Assembly: GCF_002858865.1 (NCBI RefSeq)
Contig: NZ_PJRR01000004.1
Coordinates: forward strand, 173,259-237,258
Direction: 5' to 3'
Source of the DNA: Caulobacter vibrioides
Lineage (GTDB): Bacteria > Pseudomonadota > Alphaproteobacteria > Caulobacterales > Caulobacteraceae
DNA: 64,000 nt
How positions within the stretch are numbered: the stretch's first letter is position 1; the number at the start of each line of letters is the position of its first letter. The notes beneath the pieces are model-generated. The model did no database searches. It was not told the origin of the DNA and worked only from the letters and a program-made list of their open reading frames with translations. A program made the translations under genes and the position numbers. Positions 37,561 through 45,072 of this stretch are shown piece by piece.

Positions 37561-38468
37561 GCCTGACGATCGCCACCGTCCAGTTCGCCGTCTGCGCCGA
37601 TATCGACGCCAACGCGGCGGTGATCGAGCGGCTGATGCGGCAGGCCCGGGCAAGTGGTGCGGATGTCGTCCATGTCCCCGAAGCGGCTCTGTCCGGCTAT
37701 GCGGGCGTCGACTTTGCGAGTTTTGAGGGGTTCGACTGGCCGCGTCTGGAGGCGGCGACCCGTCGGGTCATGGCGCTGGCCGGCGAGCTTGGGCTCTGGA
37801 CGATCCTCGGCTCGGCCCATCCGTTGTCCGAAGGGCGCAAGCCGCACAACTGCGCCTATGTCATCGACGCCTCGGGCGCGCTGGTCGACCGCTACGACAA
37901 GCGGTTCTGCGCCGGCGATGCGGAGGGCCTGGCCGGGGATCTGGCCCACTACACGCCGGGCGATCACTTCGCCGTCTTCGAGATCAGGGGCGTGCGCTGT
38001 GGCGTGCTGATCTGCCATGACTATCGCTATCCCGAGCTCTATCGCGCCTATCACCGGCGGGGCGTGCGGCTGATGTTCCACGGCTTCCACGCGGGTGGGC
38101 TCTCGGTCGAACGGTTCTCGGCGATGGAGGCCGACGTCGGAAGCCATCACCTGACCGGCGGAACGACGCTGCCGGCCATCACCATGCCGGCGGGCATGAT
38201 CGCCAGCGCCTCGAACAACAATATGTGGATCAGCTGTCCGAACGCGTCGGCGCCGAAAAGCTGCTGGCCGTCGTTTTGTGTGAGGCCGGATGGTGTGATC
38301 ACCGGGGCGCTTGAGCCCGAGACCGAAGGGGTTCTGCTGTCGGTGATCGACCCCGACGCTGCGATCTACGACAGCACCGTCGCCTGGCGGGGCCGCGCGA
38401 TCGACGGGGTGCTGCATTCGGGGGAGATCACCGACGATCCGAGATCGCGGGACCGGAGAGGGCTCTGA
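37557..38468 (+). CDS. Carbon-nitrogen hydrolase (nitrilase superfamily)
   Basis: 303-residue amidase/nitrilase-fold enzyme. The catalytic triad Glu42 (VPEAALSGY), Lys115 (YDKRF) and Cys153 (GVLICHDYRYPE) is complete. It hydrolyses an amide or nitrile C-N bond; the substrate is unknown. The start is the GTG overlapping the DUF1003 stop (GTGA), which is supported because the reading frame begins at once with SLTIATVQF, the usual N-terminus. The VOC gene follows after a 2-nt gap. Confidence 0.88.
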   Translation: MSLTIATVQFAVCADIDANAAVIERLMRQARASGADVVHVPEAALSGYAGVDFASFEGFDWPRLEAATRRVMALAGELGLWTILGSAHPLSEGRKPHNCAYVIDASGALVDRYDKRFCAGDAEGLAGDLAHYTPGDHFAVFEIRGVRCGVLICHDYRYPELYRAYHRRGVRLMFHGFHAGGLSVERFSAMEADVGSHHLTGGTTLPAITMPAGMIASASNNNMWISCPNASAPKSCWPSFCVRPDGVITGALEPETEGVLLSVIDPDAAIYDSTVAWRGRAIDGVLHSGEITDDPRSRDRRGL

Positions 38469-38470
38469 CC

Positions 38471-38836
38471 ATGACCATCCTGGCGATCGAGCATGTGCAA
38501 CTGGCCATGCCGGCGGGGGAGGAAGAGAAGGCGCGGGCCTTCTACCGTGACCTCCTGGGGATCGCTGAAAAGCAGAAGCCGCCGCATCTGGCCAAGCGGG
38601 GCGGGTGCTGGTTCGAGGACGGCCCGGTGAAGATCCATCTCGGCGTCGAGGCCGAGTTCCGCCCGGCGCGGAAGGCGCATCCGGCGTTGGTGGTCGACGA
38701 CGTGCGCGCCCTTGCCGAGCGGCTGAAGGCGGCCGGTGTGCGGGTTGTCGAGGACGAGCCGCTGGAGGGATGGGATCGTGTCTATGCCGACGACCCGTTC
38801 GGCAACCGCATCGAGTTGATGACGCCGAAGGGGTGA
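38471..38836 (+). CDS. VOC-family glyoxalase-like protein
   Basis: 121-residue vicinal-oxygen-chelate protein. First half: IEHVQLAMPAGEEEKARAFY with His as one metal ligand; second half: VDDVRALAERLKAAGVRVVE and GWDRVYADDPFGNRIELMTP with the metal-binding Glu. Members are glyoxalases, dioxygenases or antibiotic-resistance proteins; the specific function is unknown. It begins 2 nt after the nitrilase-fold gene and is likely in the same transcript. Confidence 0.85.
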   Translation: MTILAIEHVQLAMPAGEEEKARAFYRDLLGIAEKQKPPHLAKRGGCWFEDGPVKIHLGVEAEFRPARKAHPALVVDDVRALAERLKAAGVRVVEDEPLEGWDRVYADDPFGNRIELMTPKG

Positions 38837-38863
38837 TCCTTGTTCCCGATCGGAAACGGGGCT

Positions 38864-38905
38864 TGTAGCGATCGCTACATGCGTTACCGTGTAGCGATCG
38901 CTACA
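38864..38905. promoter_or_regulatory. Two identical 16-bp palindromes (twin operator)
   Basis: TGTAGCGATCGCTACA occurs twice, at 38864-38879 and 38890-38905, centres 26 nt apart, just upstream of the NTF2-like gene (start 38935). Perfect symmetry and identical copies indicate a specific dimeric repressor, of the kind TetR regulators recognise. The regulator is not in the immediate neighbourhood. Confidence 0.7.
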
Positions 38906-38934
38906 GGCTCTGTGAGCCGCTCAGGGAGAACGCC

Positions 38935-39324
38935 ATGTCCTCGACCGCCCCGTCCCCCGCCCAGGTCGTCCGCGCCTTCATGAAGGCCATGGAGCGGCTC
39001 GACTATGACGCCGCCGTCCAGCATCTGGCGCCGGCCTGCGAGTATACGAACCCGCCGCCGATCGGCACGGTCCATGGTCCGGCCGGGGTGCGCGCGGTGT
39101 TGGAGCCTTTCTTCGCGCCGACCCTGGAGAACGAGTTCCGGATCCTGCGCGAAGCCGTCGATGGCGGGCTGGTCTTCCACGAGCGCCTGGATCGGCACCG
39201 CCTGAAGGACGGTTGGGTCGAGCTGCCGGTGACCGGTGTCTATGAGGTCGTCGACGGCAAGATCGCCTATTGGCGGGACTATTTCGACGCCCAGACCATT
39301 CTGAGCCAGTGGCCGCGCGGGTAG
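38935..39324 (+). CDS. NTF2-like (limonene-epoxide hydrolase type) protein
   Basis: 129-residue member of the NTF2-like superfamily with limonene-1,2-epoxide hydrolase features: VVRAFMKAMERLDYDAAVQH, EYTNPPPIGTVHGPAGVRAV, NEFRILREAVDGGLVFHERL and EVVDGKIAYWRDYFD. An Asp/Arg charge relay is plausible (DRHRL, WRDYFD). Natural substrate unknown. A twin 16-bp palindrome just upstream points to tight control, so this is a likely inducible gene. A 130-nt palindromic repeat follows. Confidence 0.85.
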   Translation: MSSTAPSPAQVVRAFMKAMERLDYDAAVQHLAPACEYTNPPPIGTVHGPAGVRAVLEPFFAPTLENEFRILREAVDGGLVFHERLDRHRLKDGWVELPVTGVYEVVDGKIAYWRDYFDAQTILSQWPRG

Positions 39325-39346
39325 GGACGTTCAAAAGAGGGCGTTG

Positions 39347-39476
39347 CGCCCCCTCCGTCGCGACGCGTACCGCCTCGCGCCACCTCCCCCGTTTCACGGG
39401 TGAGGAGGACACCGAACCCTCCTGCCCCGCTTGCGGGGGAGGTGGCGCGCGGCGCAGCCGCGTGACGGAGGGGGCG
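39347..39476. repeat. 130-nt near-perfect palindromic repeat
   Basis: Left tip GCCCCCTCCGTCGCGACGCG and right tip CGCGTGACGGAGGGGGC, with CCACCTCCCCCG / CGGGGGAGGTGG inside. Closely matches the copy at 43979-44110. It lies between convergent genes. Confidence 0.75.
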
Positions 39477-39486
39477 TTTCTCCCCG

Positions 39487-40425
39487 CTAGCCCGCCCGCG
39501 CCCGCCGCAGCGCCTGAGGCGGCTGTCCGAACGCCCTGATAAAGGCCCGCCGCATCCGTTCGGGATCGCCGAAACCCGTCTCCAGGGCCACGTCCTCGAC
39601 CTGCAGCGGCTGGCTGTCGAGCAGGGCGCGGGCGGCTTCGACGCGCAGGCGTTCGATGGCCTTGGCCGGGGTGACGCCGGTTTCCTGGGCGAACAGGCGG
39701 GCGAAGTTGCGCGGGCTCATGGCGGCGCGGTCGGCCAACTGTTCGACGGTCAAGGGCTCGGACAGGTTCTGGCGCGCCCAGGAGAGCAGGGCGTCGAAGC
39801 GGCCGGGGCGCAGGTCAATGAGCGCCGAGTGCTGTGACTGGCCGCCCGGGCGGTGGTGATAGACCACCAGTTGCTGGGCTGTGCGGCGGGCCACGGCCTC
39901 GCCCTCGTCGGCGCCGATCAGGGCCAGGGACAGGTCGATGCCGGCGGTGATGCCCGCCGAACTCCACACCGCCCCGTCCTGGATCCAGATGCGGTCGGGC
40001 TCGAGCCGCACATGCGGATAGCGGCGCTGGAAGTCCTTGGTCCGGCTCCAGTGGGTGGTGGCGCGCTTGCCGTCCAAGAGGCCCGCCTCGGCCAGGACAT
40101 AGGTTCCCGAGCAGACGCTGGCCACGCGGCGCGCCGAGCGACCGGCCTGGCGGACGAAGGCCAGGGTCTCGGGGCAGGTGGCCGGAACCTTCACCGCGTC
40201 GCCGCCGGCGATCAGCAGGGTGTCCAGCGGCGGCGCCTCGGCCAGGGCCTTGGTCTGCACGACCATGCCCGAGGTGCTGGGGACCAGACCCCCGCGCAGC
40301 GACAGAAAGTGCAGGCTGTAGGCGCCGGGCGCCAGCCGGCCGGCGATCTCGAACGCCGCGATCGGGCCGGTGGCGTCCAGCAACTGGAAGCCGGGATAGA
40401 CGAAAAAGCCGATCGCGCGGGACAT
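39487..40425 (-). CDS. GlxA-type transcriptional regulator (DJ-1 + AraC HTH)
   Basis: 312 residues. The N-terminal DJ-1/PfpI domain (about 1-190) includes MSRAIGFFVYPGFQLLDATG and ASVCSGTYVLAEAGLLDGKR. The C-terminal AraC helix-turn-helix (about 215-312) reads LTVEQLADRAAMSPRNFARL and VEDVALETGFGDPERMRRAF. Start at 40425. It is divergent from a DJ-1/isonitrile-hydratase-like gene and probably regulates it. Ligand unknown. Confidence 0.9.
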   Translation of the reverse strand: MSRAIGFFVYPGFQLLDATGPIAAFEIAGRLAPGAYSLHFLSLRGGLVPSTSGMVVQTKALAEAPPLDTLLIAGGDAVKVPATCPETLAFVRQAGRSARRVASVCSGTYVLAEAGLLDGKRATTHWSRTKDFQRRYPHVRLEPDRIWIQDGAVWSSAGITAGIDLSLALIGADEGEAVARRTAQQLVVYHHRPGGQSQHSALIDLRPGRFDALLSWARQNLSEPLTVEQLADRAAMSPRNFARLFAQETGVTPAKAIERLRVEAARALLDSQPLQVEDVALETGFGDPERMRRAFIRAFGQPPQALRRARAG

Positions 40426-40519
40426 GGCGGACGCCTTGGCTGAAATTGCGGGAACTATGTCATTTCCGCCAGCGCCTCGTCGAGTCATCTTCGCGCTAGA
40501 CTGTGACGGAGACCATCGC

Positions 40520-41200
40520 ATGAGCCAGACCCTGCAGATCGTGATCGCCCTGTTCCCGGGCGTCACGCACCTGGACTTCACCGGCCCGCATCAGGTGCTG
40601 TGCCGGCTGCCGGGCGCCAAGGTCACCGTGGCCAGCCTCGCGGGCGGCGAGATCGAGGCCGACGGCCTGGTGTTCGCCCGCCTGCCCAAGCTGTCGGACA
40701 TCGAGGCCTGCGACGTACTGATCGTGCCCGGCGGCTTTGGCACGACCCAGGCGATGGGCGATCCTGAGTTTATTGCAGAGATCCGGCGCCTGGCCGACGG
40801 CGCGCGCTATGTCTGCTCGGTGTGCACCGGCTCGCTGGTGCTGGCGGCGGCGGGGCTCTTGAAGGGCAAGCGCGCCGCCTGCCACTGGGCCTGGCGCGAC
40901 CAGCTGGCGCTGTTCGGCGCCGTTCCCGACGCCGCGCGCGTGGCGCGGGACGGCCGCTACATCACCGGCGGCGGGGTGACGGCGGGCATCGACTTCGCCT
41001 TGACCCTGATCGCCGAACTGGCCGGCGAGGCGGTGGCCCAGGGCATCCAGCTGGCCGTCGAATACGCGCCGGCGCCGCCGTTCAACGCCGGACGGCCGGA
41101 GACCGCGCCGGCTGAGGTGCTGGAGCGGATCACGGCGATCTACGGCAAGGGCATGGAGGAGCGCGTGGCGGCGGCGAAGGCGGCGGCGGGGGTGTTGTAG
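40520..41200 (+). CDS. DJ-1/PfpI-family protein (isonitrile hydratase-like)
   Basis: 226-residue DJ-1 superfamily enzyme. LFPGVTHLDFTGPHQVL and the nucleophile elbow YVCSVCTGSLVLAAAGLLKG give Cys102-Thr103, the pair used by isonitrile hydratases (InhA) to add water to isonitriles. GKRAACHWAWRDQL follows. The conversion of an isonitrile to an N-substituted formamide is the likely activity, but related deglycases exist. GGAG lies 9 nt upstream of the start. Divergent from the GlxA-type regulator. Confidence 0.82.
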   Translation: MSQTLQIVIALFPGVTHLDFTGPHQVLCRLPGAKVTVASLAGGEIEADGLVFARLPKLSDIEACDVLIVPGGFGTTQAMGDPEFIAEIRRLADGARYVCSVCTGSLVLAAAGLLKGKRAACHWAWRDQLALFGAVPDAARVARDGRYITGGGVTAGIDFALTLIAELAGEAVAQGIQLAVEYAPAPPFNAGRPETAPAEVLERITAIYGKGMEERVAAAKAAAGVL

Positions 41201-41203
41201 GTT

Positions 41204-41339
41204 CCCTCTCCCAGAGGGAGAGGGAGGGGCCCGCACCGCAGGCGTGGGAGGGTGAGGGGTTACGCGGTCTGACGGCGTGCCGGCGCTCCGTCGGACGCCG
41301 TACCCCCTCACCCCAACCCTCTCCCCATGGGAGAGGGAG
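41204..41339. repeat. Intergenic palindromic repeat
   Basis: CCCTCTCCCAGAGGGAGAGGGAG at one end and CCCTCTCCCCATGGGAGAGGG at the other around a middle GGGTGAGGGG / CCCCCTCACCCC pair, lying between convergent genes. Confidence 0.65.
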
Positions 41340-42110
41340 TCACCCCACCTGCACCCCCGTCATCGAGATCGCCGCAAACACATCGTCGGTGAAAAAGCTG
41401 ACCGGCTCGCCCGGCGTCTGGGCGCCCAACACGTAGAGTAGCGGCAAATAGTGCTCGGCGCTGTTGATCGAGGCCTCGGCGTCGGGGCCGAGGGTGCGCC
41501 AGTCGATCAGCGGGTCATGGTCGCCGGCCAGGATCAGGCGCTTGGCGGCCTCGTTGAAGCGCTCGGCCCAGGGCAGGGTCTCGGGGCGGCGGAAGTCGAT
41601 GGCGCGCAGGTTGTGGACGATGTCGCCGCTGCCGATGATCAGCACGCCCTCGTCGCGCAGCGGGGCCAGGCGCCGGCCGGCCTCGTAGTGCCAGCGGTCG
41701 CTGCGGTCGCGATCGAGGCTCAGCTGCACGACGGGAATGTCCGCCTGTGGATACATCGGGGCCAGCACGCCCCAGGCGCCATGGTCGAGCCCGCGCGTCG
41801 GGTGCTGGACCACCGTGTCAGGCGCCAGCAGATCGGCCACCCGTGCGGCCAGGGCCGGGGCGCCCGGCGCGGGATAGCGCACATCGAACAGGGCCTGCGG
41901 GAAGCCGAAGAAGTCGTGGATCGTCTCAGGCGCGGCCGAGGCGCTGACGGCTGCGGCGCCGCGTGTCTCCCAATGGGCGCTGACCATCAGGATGGCCTTG
42001 GGGCGGGGAAGCTCACGCCCCAGCCGCGTCCAGTCGCGGCGCCAGGCGTTGTCCTCGATGGCGTTCATCGGCGAGCCGTGGCCGACGAAGAGAGCGGGCA
42101 AGCGGGGCAT
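41340..42110 (-). CDS. DODA-type extradiol dioxygenase (YgiD-like)
   Basis: 256-residue class III extradiol ring-cleavage dioxygenase. Zn/Fe-binding residues lie in ALFVGHGSPMN, MVSAHWETRG, RGLDHGAWGVL and IGSGDIVHNLR. The YgiD/DODA branch cleaves DOPA or related catechols in plants and bacteria. Sequence MPRLPALF with AAGG upstream marks the start at 42110. It is divergent from the acyltransferase, with a 12-bp palindrome between them. Substrate inference only. Confidence 0.87.
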   Translation of the reverse strand: MPRLPALFVGHGSPMNAIEDNAWRRDWTRLGRELPRPKAILMVSAHWETRGAAAVSASAAPETIHDFFGFPQALFDVRYPAPGAPALAARVADLLAPDTVVQHPTRGLDHGAWGVLAPMYPQADIPVVQLSLDRDRSDRWHYEAGRRLAPLRDEGVLIIGSGDIVHNLRAIDFRRPETLPWAERFNEAAKRLILAGDHDPLIDWRTLGPDAEASINSAEHYLPLLYVLGAQTPGEPVSFFTDDVFAAISMTGVQVG

Positions 42111-42131
42111 GGCGATGCTGCCTTTTAGAAA

Positions 42132-42143
42132 CAACTGCAGTTG
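42132..42143. promoter_or_regulatory. Palindrome in dioxygenase/acyltransferase divergent gap
   Basis: CAACTGCAGTTG, a perfect 12-bp palindrome, in the 114-nt divergent gap, 22 nt upstream of the dioxygenase start. Confidence 0.4.
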
Positions 42144-42224
42144 CAGATAGTGTCCGCGACGCCATAGCGCAAGACGAGGTTCGGCTGACGGCTTCCGCCT
42201 CCGGACGGGCTTTGCTATGCGGCC

Positions 42225-43394
42225 ATGGTGACCGCCGCGCCGCCCCAGATTCCCTCCGACGGGACCCCCGTTGCGACCGAGCCGACCGCTCAGTCGGTCA
42301 GCCATGTTTCGGGCAAGGAAAACGTGCGCGGCGGGGCGCTGGATTTCCTGCGCTTTCTCGCCTCGCTGCTGATCGTCGTCTACCACTATGGCGCCGAGAG
42401 CCCGATGCGGATCGAGCGCTTCGCCCAGGTGTTCTCGCGCGGCTTTCTGGCCACCGACTTCTTTCTCATCTTGTCGGGCTATGTGCTCGGCCGGGCCTAT
42501 GGCGCCTCGACCCTGAGCGGACGGCTCAGCACGCCGCAGTTCTGGGTGCGCCGCGCCGCGCGGGTGTGGCCCGGGCACCTGGCGGTGCTGGCCATGCTGG
42601 CGGTGCTGGTCGTGGTGCTGAACGCCATCGGCACCGACGCCCACAAGCCCAGCCGCTTCGCCTGGGACCAGCTGGTTCCGCAGGCCTTCCTCGTCCACGC
42701 CTGGGGCTTCCCCAGCGACGGCTGGAACCTGCCCAGCTGGAGCCTGTCGGCGCTGATCGTCTGCTACGCCCTGTTCCCCAGCTTCTGGCGCGCGGTCAGC
42801 AAGATCCGCCACGCCTGGCTGTTGCCACTGCTGGGCGTGGTGATCCTGGCCGCGTTCGAGGTGCTGGCCGAGACGGTGTTCGACCAGGGGCTGGCGGACC
42901 TGCGGTTCCAGTTCGGCGTGGTCCGGGCCCTGCCGCTGTTCATCCTGGGCGTCTGTCTGGCGCGCACCGTCGACATGCGCTGGCCCTCGGAAGGCGCGGC
43001 CCACGCCCTGCTGTGGGGCGGCGTCGCCCTGCTGGTCATAACCCAGCCGCTGGATCGCTACGCCTTGCCTGATCCGCTGCTGTTCGACGCGCCCTCGCTC
43101 CTGGCCATCGCCATGATCGTGCTGGGCGCCGGGCGCCTGCCGGTCAAGCGCCCCCAGCGGTGGATCGAGGAGGGCGCCAAGCTGTCGTTCGCCCTGTTCA
43201 TCACCCACATCTTCGTCGGGGTGATCTATTGGAGCGCGGTGCACAAGCTGATCGACACCGTGCCGATCGGCATCGGCTGGCAGTGGCTGATGTGGCTGGC
43301 CGGCTTCCCCCTGGCCTACGGCGGGGCGTGGCTGTTTCACCGCTATATCGACCAGCCCCTGCAGGACCGCATCCAGCCGTTGTTGCGGCGGTAG
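42225..43394 (+). CDS. Acyltransferase family 3 membrane protein
   Basis: 389-residue multi-pass inner-membrane O-acyltransferase (Acyl_transf_3). GGALDFLRFLASLLIVVYHY with the family H-x-x-x near the N-terminus, then SGYVLGRAYG and WVRRAARVWPGH, are typical. Ten or so helices. It would acetylate or acylate a cell-surface sugar; no target is apparent. ATG at 42225 is immediately followed by VTAAPPQIP. A long repeat follows the 3' end. Confidence 0.85.
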   Translation: MVTAAPPQIPSDGTPVATEPTAQSVSHVSGKENVRGGALDFLRFLASLLIVVYHYGAESPMRIERFAQVFSRGFLATDFFLILSGYVLGRAYGASTLSGRLSTPQFWVRRAARVWPGHLAVLAMLAVLVVVLNAIGTDAHKPSRFAWDQLVPQAFLVHAWGFPSDGWNLPSWSLSALIVCYALFPSFWRAVSKIRHAWLLPLLGVVILAAFEVLAETVFDQGLADLRFQFGVVRALPLFILGVCLARTVDMRWPSEGAAHALLWGGVALLVITQPLDRYALPDPLLFDAPSLLAIAMIVLGAGRLPVKRPQRWIEEGAKLSFALFITHIFVGVIYWSAVHKLIDTVPIGIGWQWLMWLAGFPLAYGGAWLFHRYIDQPLQDRIQPLLRR

Positions 43395-43405
43395 GGGGCT
43401 CCTGG

Positions 43406-43515
43406 TGTCATCCCGGCCGGAGCGCGGCGCGCGTAGAGCCGGGACCCAGGGGCGGCTTGCACGGAGTTCCTTCACCCCCTGGGTCCCGGGTCGGCTGCGC
43501 CGCCCGGGATGACAC
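43406..43515. repeat. Palindromic repeat, GTGTCATCCCGG family
   Basis: Begins GTGTCATCCCGG and ends CCGGGATGACAC, with CCGGGACCCAGGGG / CCCCTGGGTCCCGG inner arms. A second copy lies at 63736-63844. Confidence 0.75.
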
Positions 43516-43595
43516 GCTTTTTTGGGGACAGCGCCCAGCCATCCACCGCTACACTTGCCGCGTAACAGCGTTATCGATCGCCGTTGGAGGCGCCC

Positions 43596-43970
43596 ATGCT
43601 GGCCGTGATGCTCGCCCTTTCCCTGCAGACGGCGACCCCGCCAGGGCCGCTCGCCGGAGACTGGGTCGTGGACCTGTCGGCCACGCCGTCGGAGCCCTAT
43701 TACAAGGGCATGAGCCTGACGCTCGAGGCCGACGGTACGGTGACCGGCAGCTTCTATGACAGCGAGATCCTGGCCGGTCGCTGGAAGGCGGCCGGCGGTC
43801 GCATCTGCGCCAGCTTCCGCACCACCGATGGCGCGGGGCCCTATCACACCAGCGTCTGCCAGGGCGCGAGCGGCCTGGAGGGCCAGACCTGGGCCGAGCA
43901 CCGCAACTTCGTCTTCCTCTGGCGCGCCAAGCCGGCGACGGCCGAGGATCGCAAGGCCAAGTGGTGGTGA
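43596..43970 (+). CDS. Hypothetical exported protein
   Basis: 124-residue protein with a short hydrophobic N-terminus (MLAVMLALSLQTATPPG) that may act as a signal peptide, then a beta-rich body (AGDWVVDLSATPSEPYYKGM, EADGTVTGSFYDSEI, WKAAGGRICASFRT) resembling small lipocalin-like or META-type folds. No family assigned. Start at 43596 is preceded by GGAGG. Confidence 0.6.
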   Translation: MLAVMLALSLQTATPPGPLAGDWVVDLSATPSEPYYKGMSLTLEADGTVTGSFYDSEILAGRWKAAGGRICASFRTTDGAGPYHTSVCQGASGLEGQTWAEHRNFVFLWRAKPATAEDRKAKWW

Positions 43971-43978
43971 GATCGCGA

Positions 43979-44110
43979 CGCCCCCTCCGTCTCGTCGCGT
44001 ATCCGCGCCGAGCCACCTCCCCCGCAAGCGGGGCAGGAGGGGAGCGGGGTCCTCCTCACCCGTGCAACGGGGGAGGTGTCGCGCGGCAAGGCCGCGTGAC
44101 GGAGGGGGCG
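43979..44110. repeat. 130-nt palindromic repeat, second copy
   Basis: Opens CGCCCCCTCCGTCTCGTCGCG and closes GCCGCGTGACGGAGGGGGCG, with CCACCTCCCCCG / CGGGGGAGGTG inside. Close to the copy at 39347-39476. Confidence 0.75.
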
Positions 44111-44148
44111 CTTTCCAGCCGCGCGCCCATTCGATAAGTCACCTGCCC

Positions 44149-44922
44149 ATGACCAGACTGATCCCCCTGCAAGGCGTCGAGAACTTCCGTGACTTCGGCG
44201 ACTACGCCGCAGGCGAAGGGCGGTTGAAGAAGGGCGTGCTGTTTCGCGCCGCGCACCAGGCCGAGGCGACCGACGAGGACCTCGCGCACCTGGCCTCGCT
44301 GGGCATCGCCACCCTGGTGGACCTGCGCCGCCCCAATGAGCGCGAGCGTTCGCCGTCGCGCCGTTGGGACGGCTTTTCGGCCCAGGTGATCGACAATGAT
44401 CTCGGCATGACCGGCGAGGATCCCTGGCACACCTTCCTCAAGGAGTCGGATCTGTCGTTGGAGTCGATCCACGACTACATGGACGAGTACTACCGCCGCG
44501 CGCCGTTCAAGGAACGGCACCTGGATCTGTTCAGCCGCTACTTCCAGGCGGTGGCGAAAGGGCAGGGCGCGGTGCTGATCCACTGCGCGGCGGGCAAGGA
44601 CCGCACCGGCATCCTGGCGGCTCTGACCCACCATATCGCCGGCGTCTCGGACGACGACGTCATCGACGACTACCTCCTGACCAACGACCCGACCCGTTTC
44701 GAGCGGCGCGGCCACATCTTCCTGAACAATATCTATGAGCTGACCGGCAAGCGGCCCACCGAGGCGGCGATGCGGGCGGCCATGGGCGTGGAGGCCCGGT
44801 ACCTGGCGGCGGCCTTCGCGGCGATCAAGGATCAGTACGGCTCGCTGGACGGCTATCTGGAAGGCGCCGTGGGCCTGGACGCAGCGACGCGCGAGGCGGT
44901 GGCGGGGCATATTCTGCTTTAG
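44149..44922 (+). CDS. Tyrosine-protein phosphatase (PtpB-like)
   Basis: 257-residue phosphatase with the HCxxGxxR P-loop reading HCAAGKDRTG (Cys146, Arg152). The N-terminus LIPLQGVENFRDFGDY is typical of the mycobacterial PtpB/DUF family that accepts phosphotyrosine or phosphoinositide. General acid loop near DNDLGM and ESIHDYMD. Target unknown. No strong ribosome-binding site before the ATG. A terminator-like hairpin follows. Confidence 0.87.
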   Translation: MTRLIPLQGVENFRDFGDYAAGEGRLKKGVLFRAAHQAEATDEDLAHLASLGIATLVDLRRPNERERSPSRRWDGFSAQVIDNDLGMTGEDPWHTFLKESDLSLESIHDYMDEYYRRAPFKERHLDLFSRYFQAVAKGQGAVLIHCAAGKDRTGILAALTHHIAGVSDDDVIDDYLLTNDPTRFERRGHIFLNNIYELTGKRPTEAAMRAAMGVEARYLAAAFAAIKDQYGSLDGYLEGAVGLDAATREAVAGHILL

Positions 44923-44942
44923 GGTCCGACCTCCCCTAAACT

Positions 44943-44974
44943 CCGACCTCCCCGGCCTTCGCCGGGGAGGTCGG
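44943..44974 (+). terminator. Perfect 14-bp hairpin after phosphatase
   Basis: CCGACCTCCCCGGC, loop CTTC, GCCGGGGAGGTCGG. Stem without mismatch 21 nt after the phosphatase stop, no U-tract beyond it. A likely terminator or 3' stabiliser. Confidence 0.55.
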
Positions 44975-45072
44975 TTGAAAGGCGCCCCCAATCGGTAAGG
45001 TGACAAACACCCGTTTAACCGCCAACCTCGCCTGACGGTCCCGCCAGAGGGCCGCGCTTGGGGGTTTGGGGT

